The notes beneath the pieces are model-generated. The model was given only the letters and a program-made list of their open reading frames with translations, made no database searches and had not been told where the DNA came from. A program made the position numbers and the translations under genes. Positions 5,919 to 6,002 of a stretch of DNA of 6,002 nucleotides are shown one piece after another. This DNA is from Patescibacteria group bacterium (GTDB taxonomy: Bacteria; Patescibacteriota; Minisyncoccia; Minisyncoccales; JASEJS01), in the NCBI GenBank assembly GCA_030016765.1, contig JASEJS010000015.1, positions 1-6,002 on the forward strand, written 5' to 3'. How positions within the stretch are numbered: position 1 is the first letter of the stretch; each line of letters starts with the position of its first letter.

Positions 5919-6002
5919 TCAACCAAAAACTAACTTCCCTAAAAGAAACAAAAGCCCGGAGATAACGGCTGCTCCGGGAATGGTGAAAATCCAGGTAAAG
6001 AA
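5919..6002 (-). CDS. PiT-type inorganic phosphate permease, C-terminal fragment
   Basis: Only the last 27 residues are inside the window; the frame is open to the right edge and ends at a TGA (5921-5919). The tail contains W-I-F-T-I-P-G-A-A, then a hydrophobic run (VISGLLFLL) and a short basic end (GKLVFG). This matches the last transmembrane helix of PiT/PHO4 transporters (COG0306), which typically has W-x-x-T-x-P-x-A-A-x-x-x-A/G in this position. Such proteins are inner-membrane symporters for phosphate with H+ or Na+, sometimes as a metal-phosphate complex. With so few residues another membrane protein family cannot be excluded. Confidence 0.62.
   Translation of the reverse strand, partial: FFTWIFTIPGAAVISGLLFLLGKLVFG

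Overview
The window is AT-rich and compact. Every gene I can support lies on the minus strand, so the reading order runs from high to low coordinates. Proteins are lysine-rich, intergenic gaps are short, there is an ATGA stop/start overlap, and a hairpin with a U-tract follows one gene group. The genes are a long-form RtcB carrying an intein, a COG2509-type FAD dehydrogenase, a NIF3 protein, a DUF763 protein and a PiT phosphate permease. This fits a small-genome uncultured bacterium, most likely Patescibacteria (CPR/Parcubacteria-like). A small archaeon is the main alternative. The assignment is inferred from gene content and style, not from a phylogenetic marker.

Layout in transcription order: (1) 6002-5919, the last 27 residues of a PiT-type phosphate permease. 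(2) 5885-4506, an FAD-dependent dehydrogenase with an N-terminal cysteine cluster. (3) 4500-4429, a doubtful 23-residue ORF whose start resembles the start of rtcB. (4) 4416-1423, rtcB, the RNA 3'-phosphate/5'-OH ligase, interrupted at its catalytic metal-binding cysteine by a 517-residue intein (4116-2566) with an intact-looking LAGLIDADG endonuclease. (5) 1412-1376, a TTTTGNA low-complexity repeat. (6) 1338-1174, a 54-residue very basic helical protein of unknown function, overlapping the next start by ATGA. (7) 1177-230, a NIF3/DUF34-family metal-binding protein. (8) 220-146, a GC-rich run of degenerate five-base units (GGTNN on the coding strand). (9) 135-108, a strong intrinsic terminator. 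(10) 90-1, the first 30 residues of a DUF763 protein.

The FAD enzyme, rtcB, the small protein and NIF3 could be one transcript ending at the 108-135 hairpin. No pathway links them clearly. RtcB repairs or splices RNA, NIF3 proteins are poorly understood metal proteins, and COG2509 dehydrogenases have no settled substrate. The most notable items are the intein placed on the RtcB active-site cysteine, the five-base repeat next to the terminator, the unannotated basic protein coupled to NIF3, and the rtcB-like mini-ORF. I see no CRISPR array, tRNA, rRNA or insertion sequence. No gene-free stretch exceeds 300 bases.
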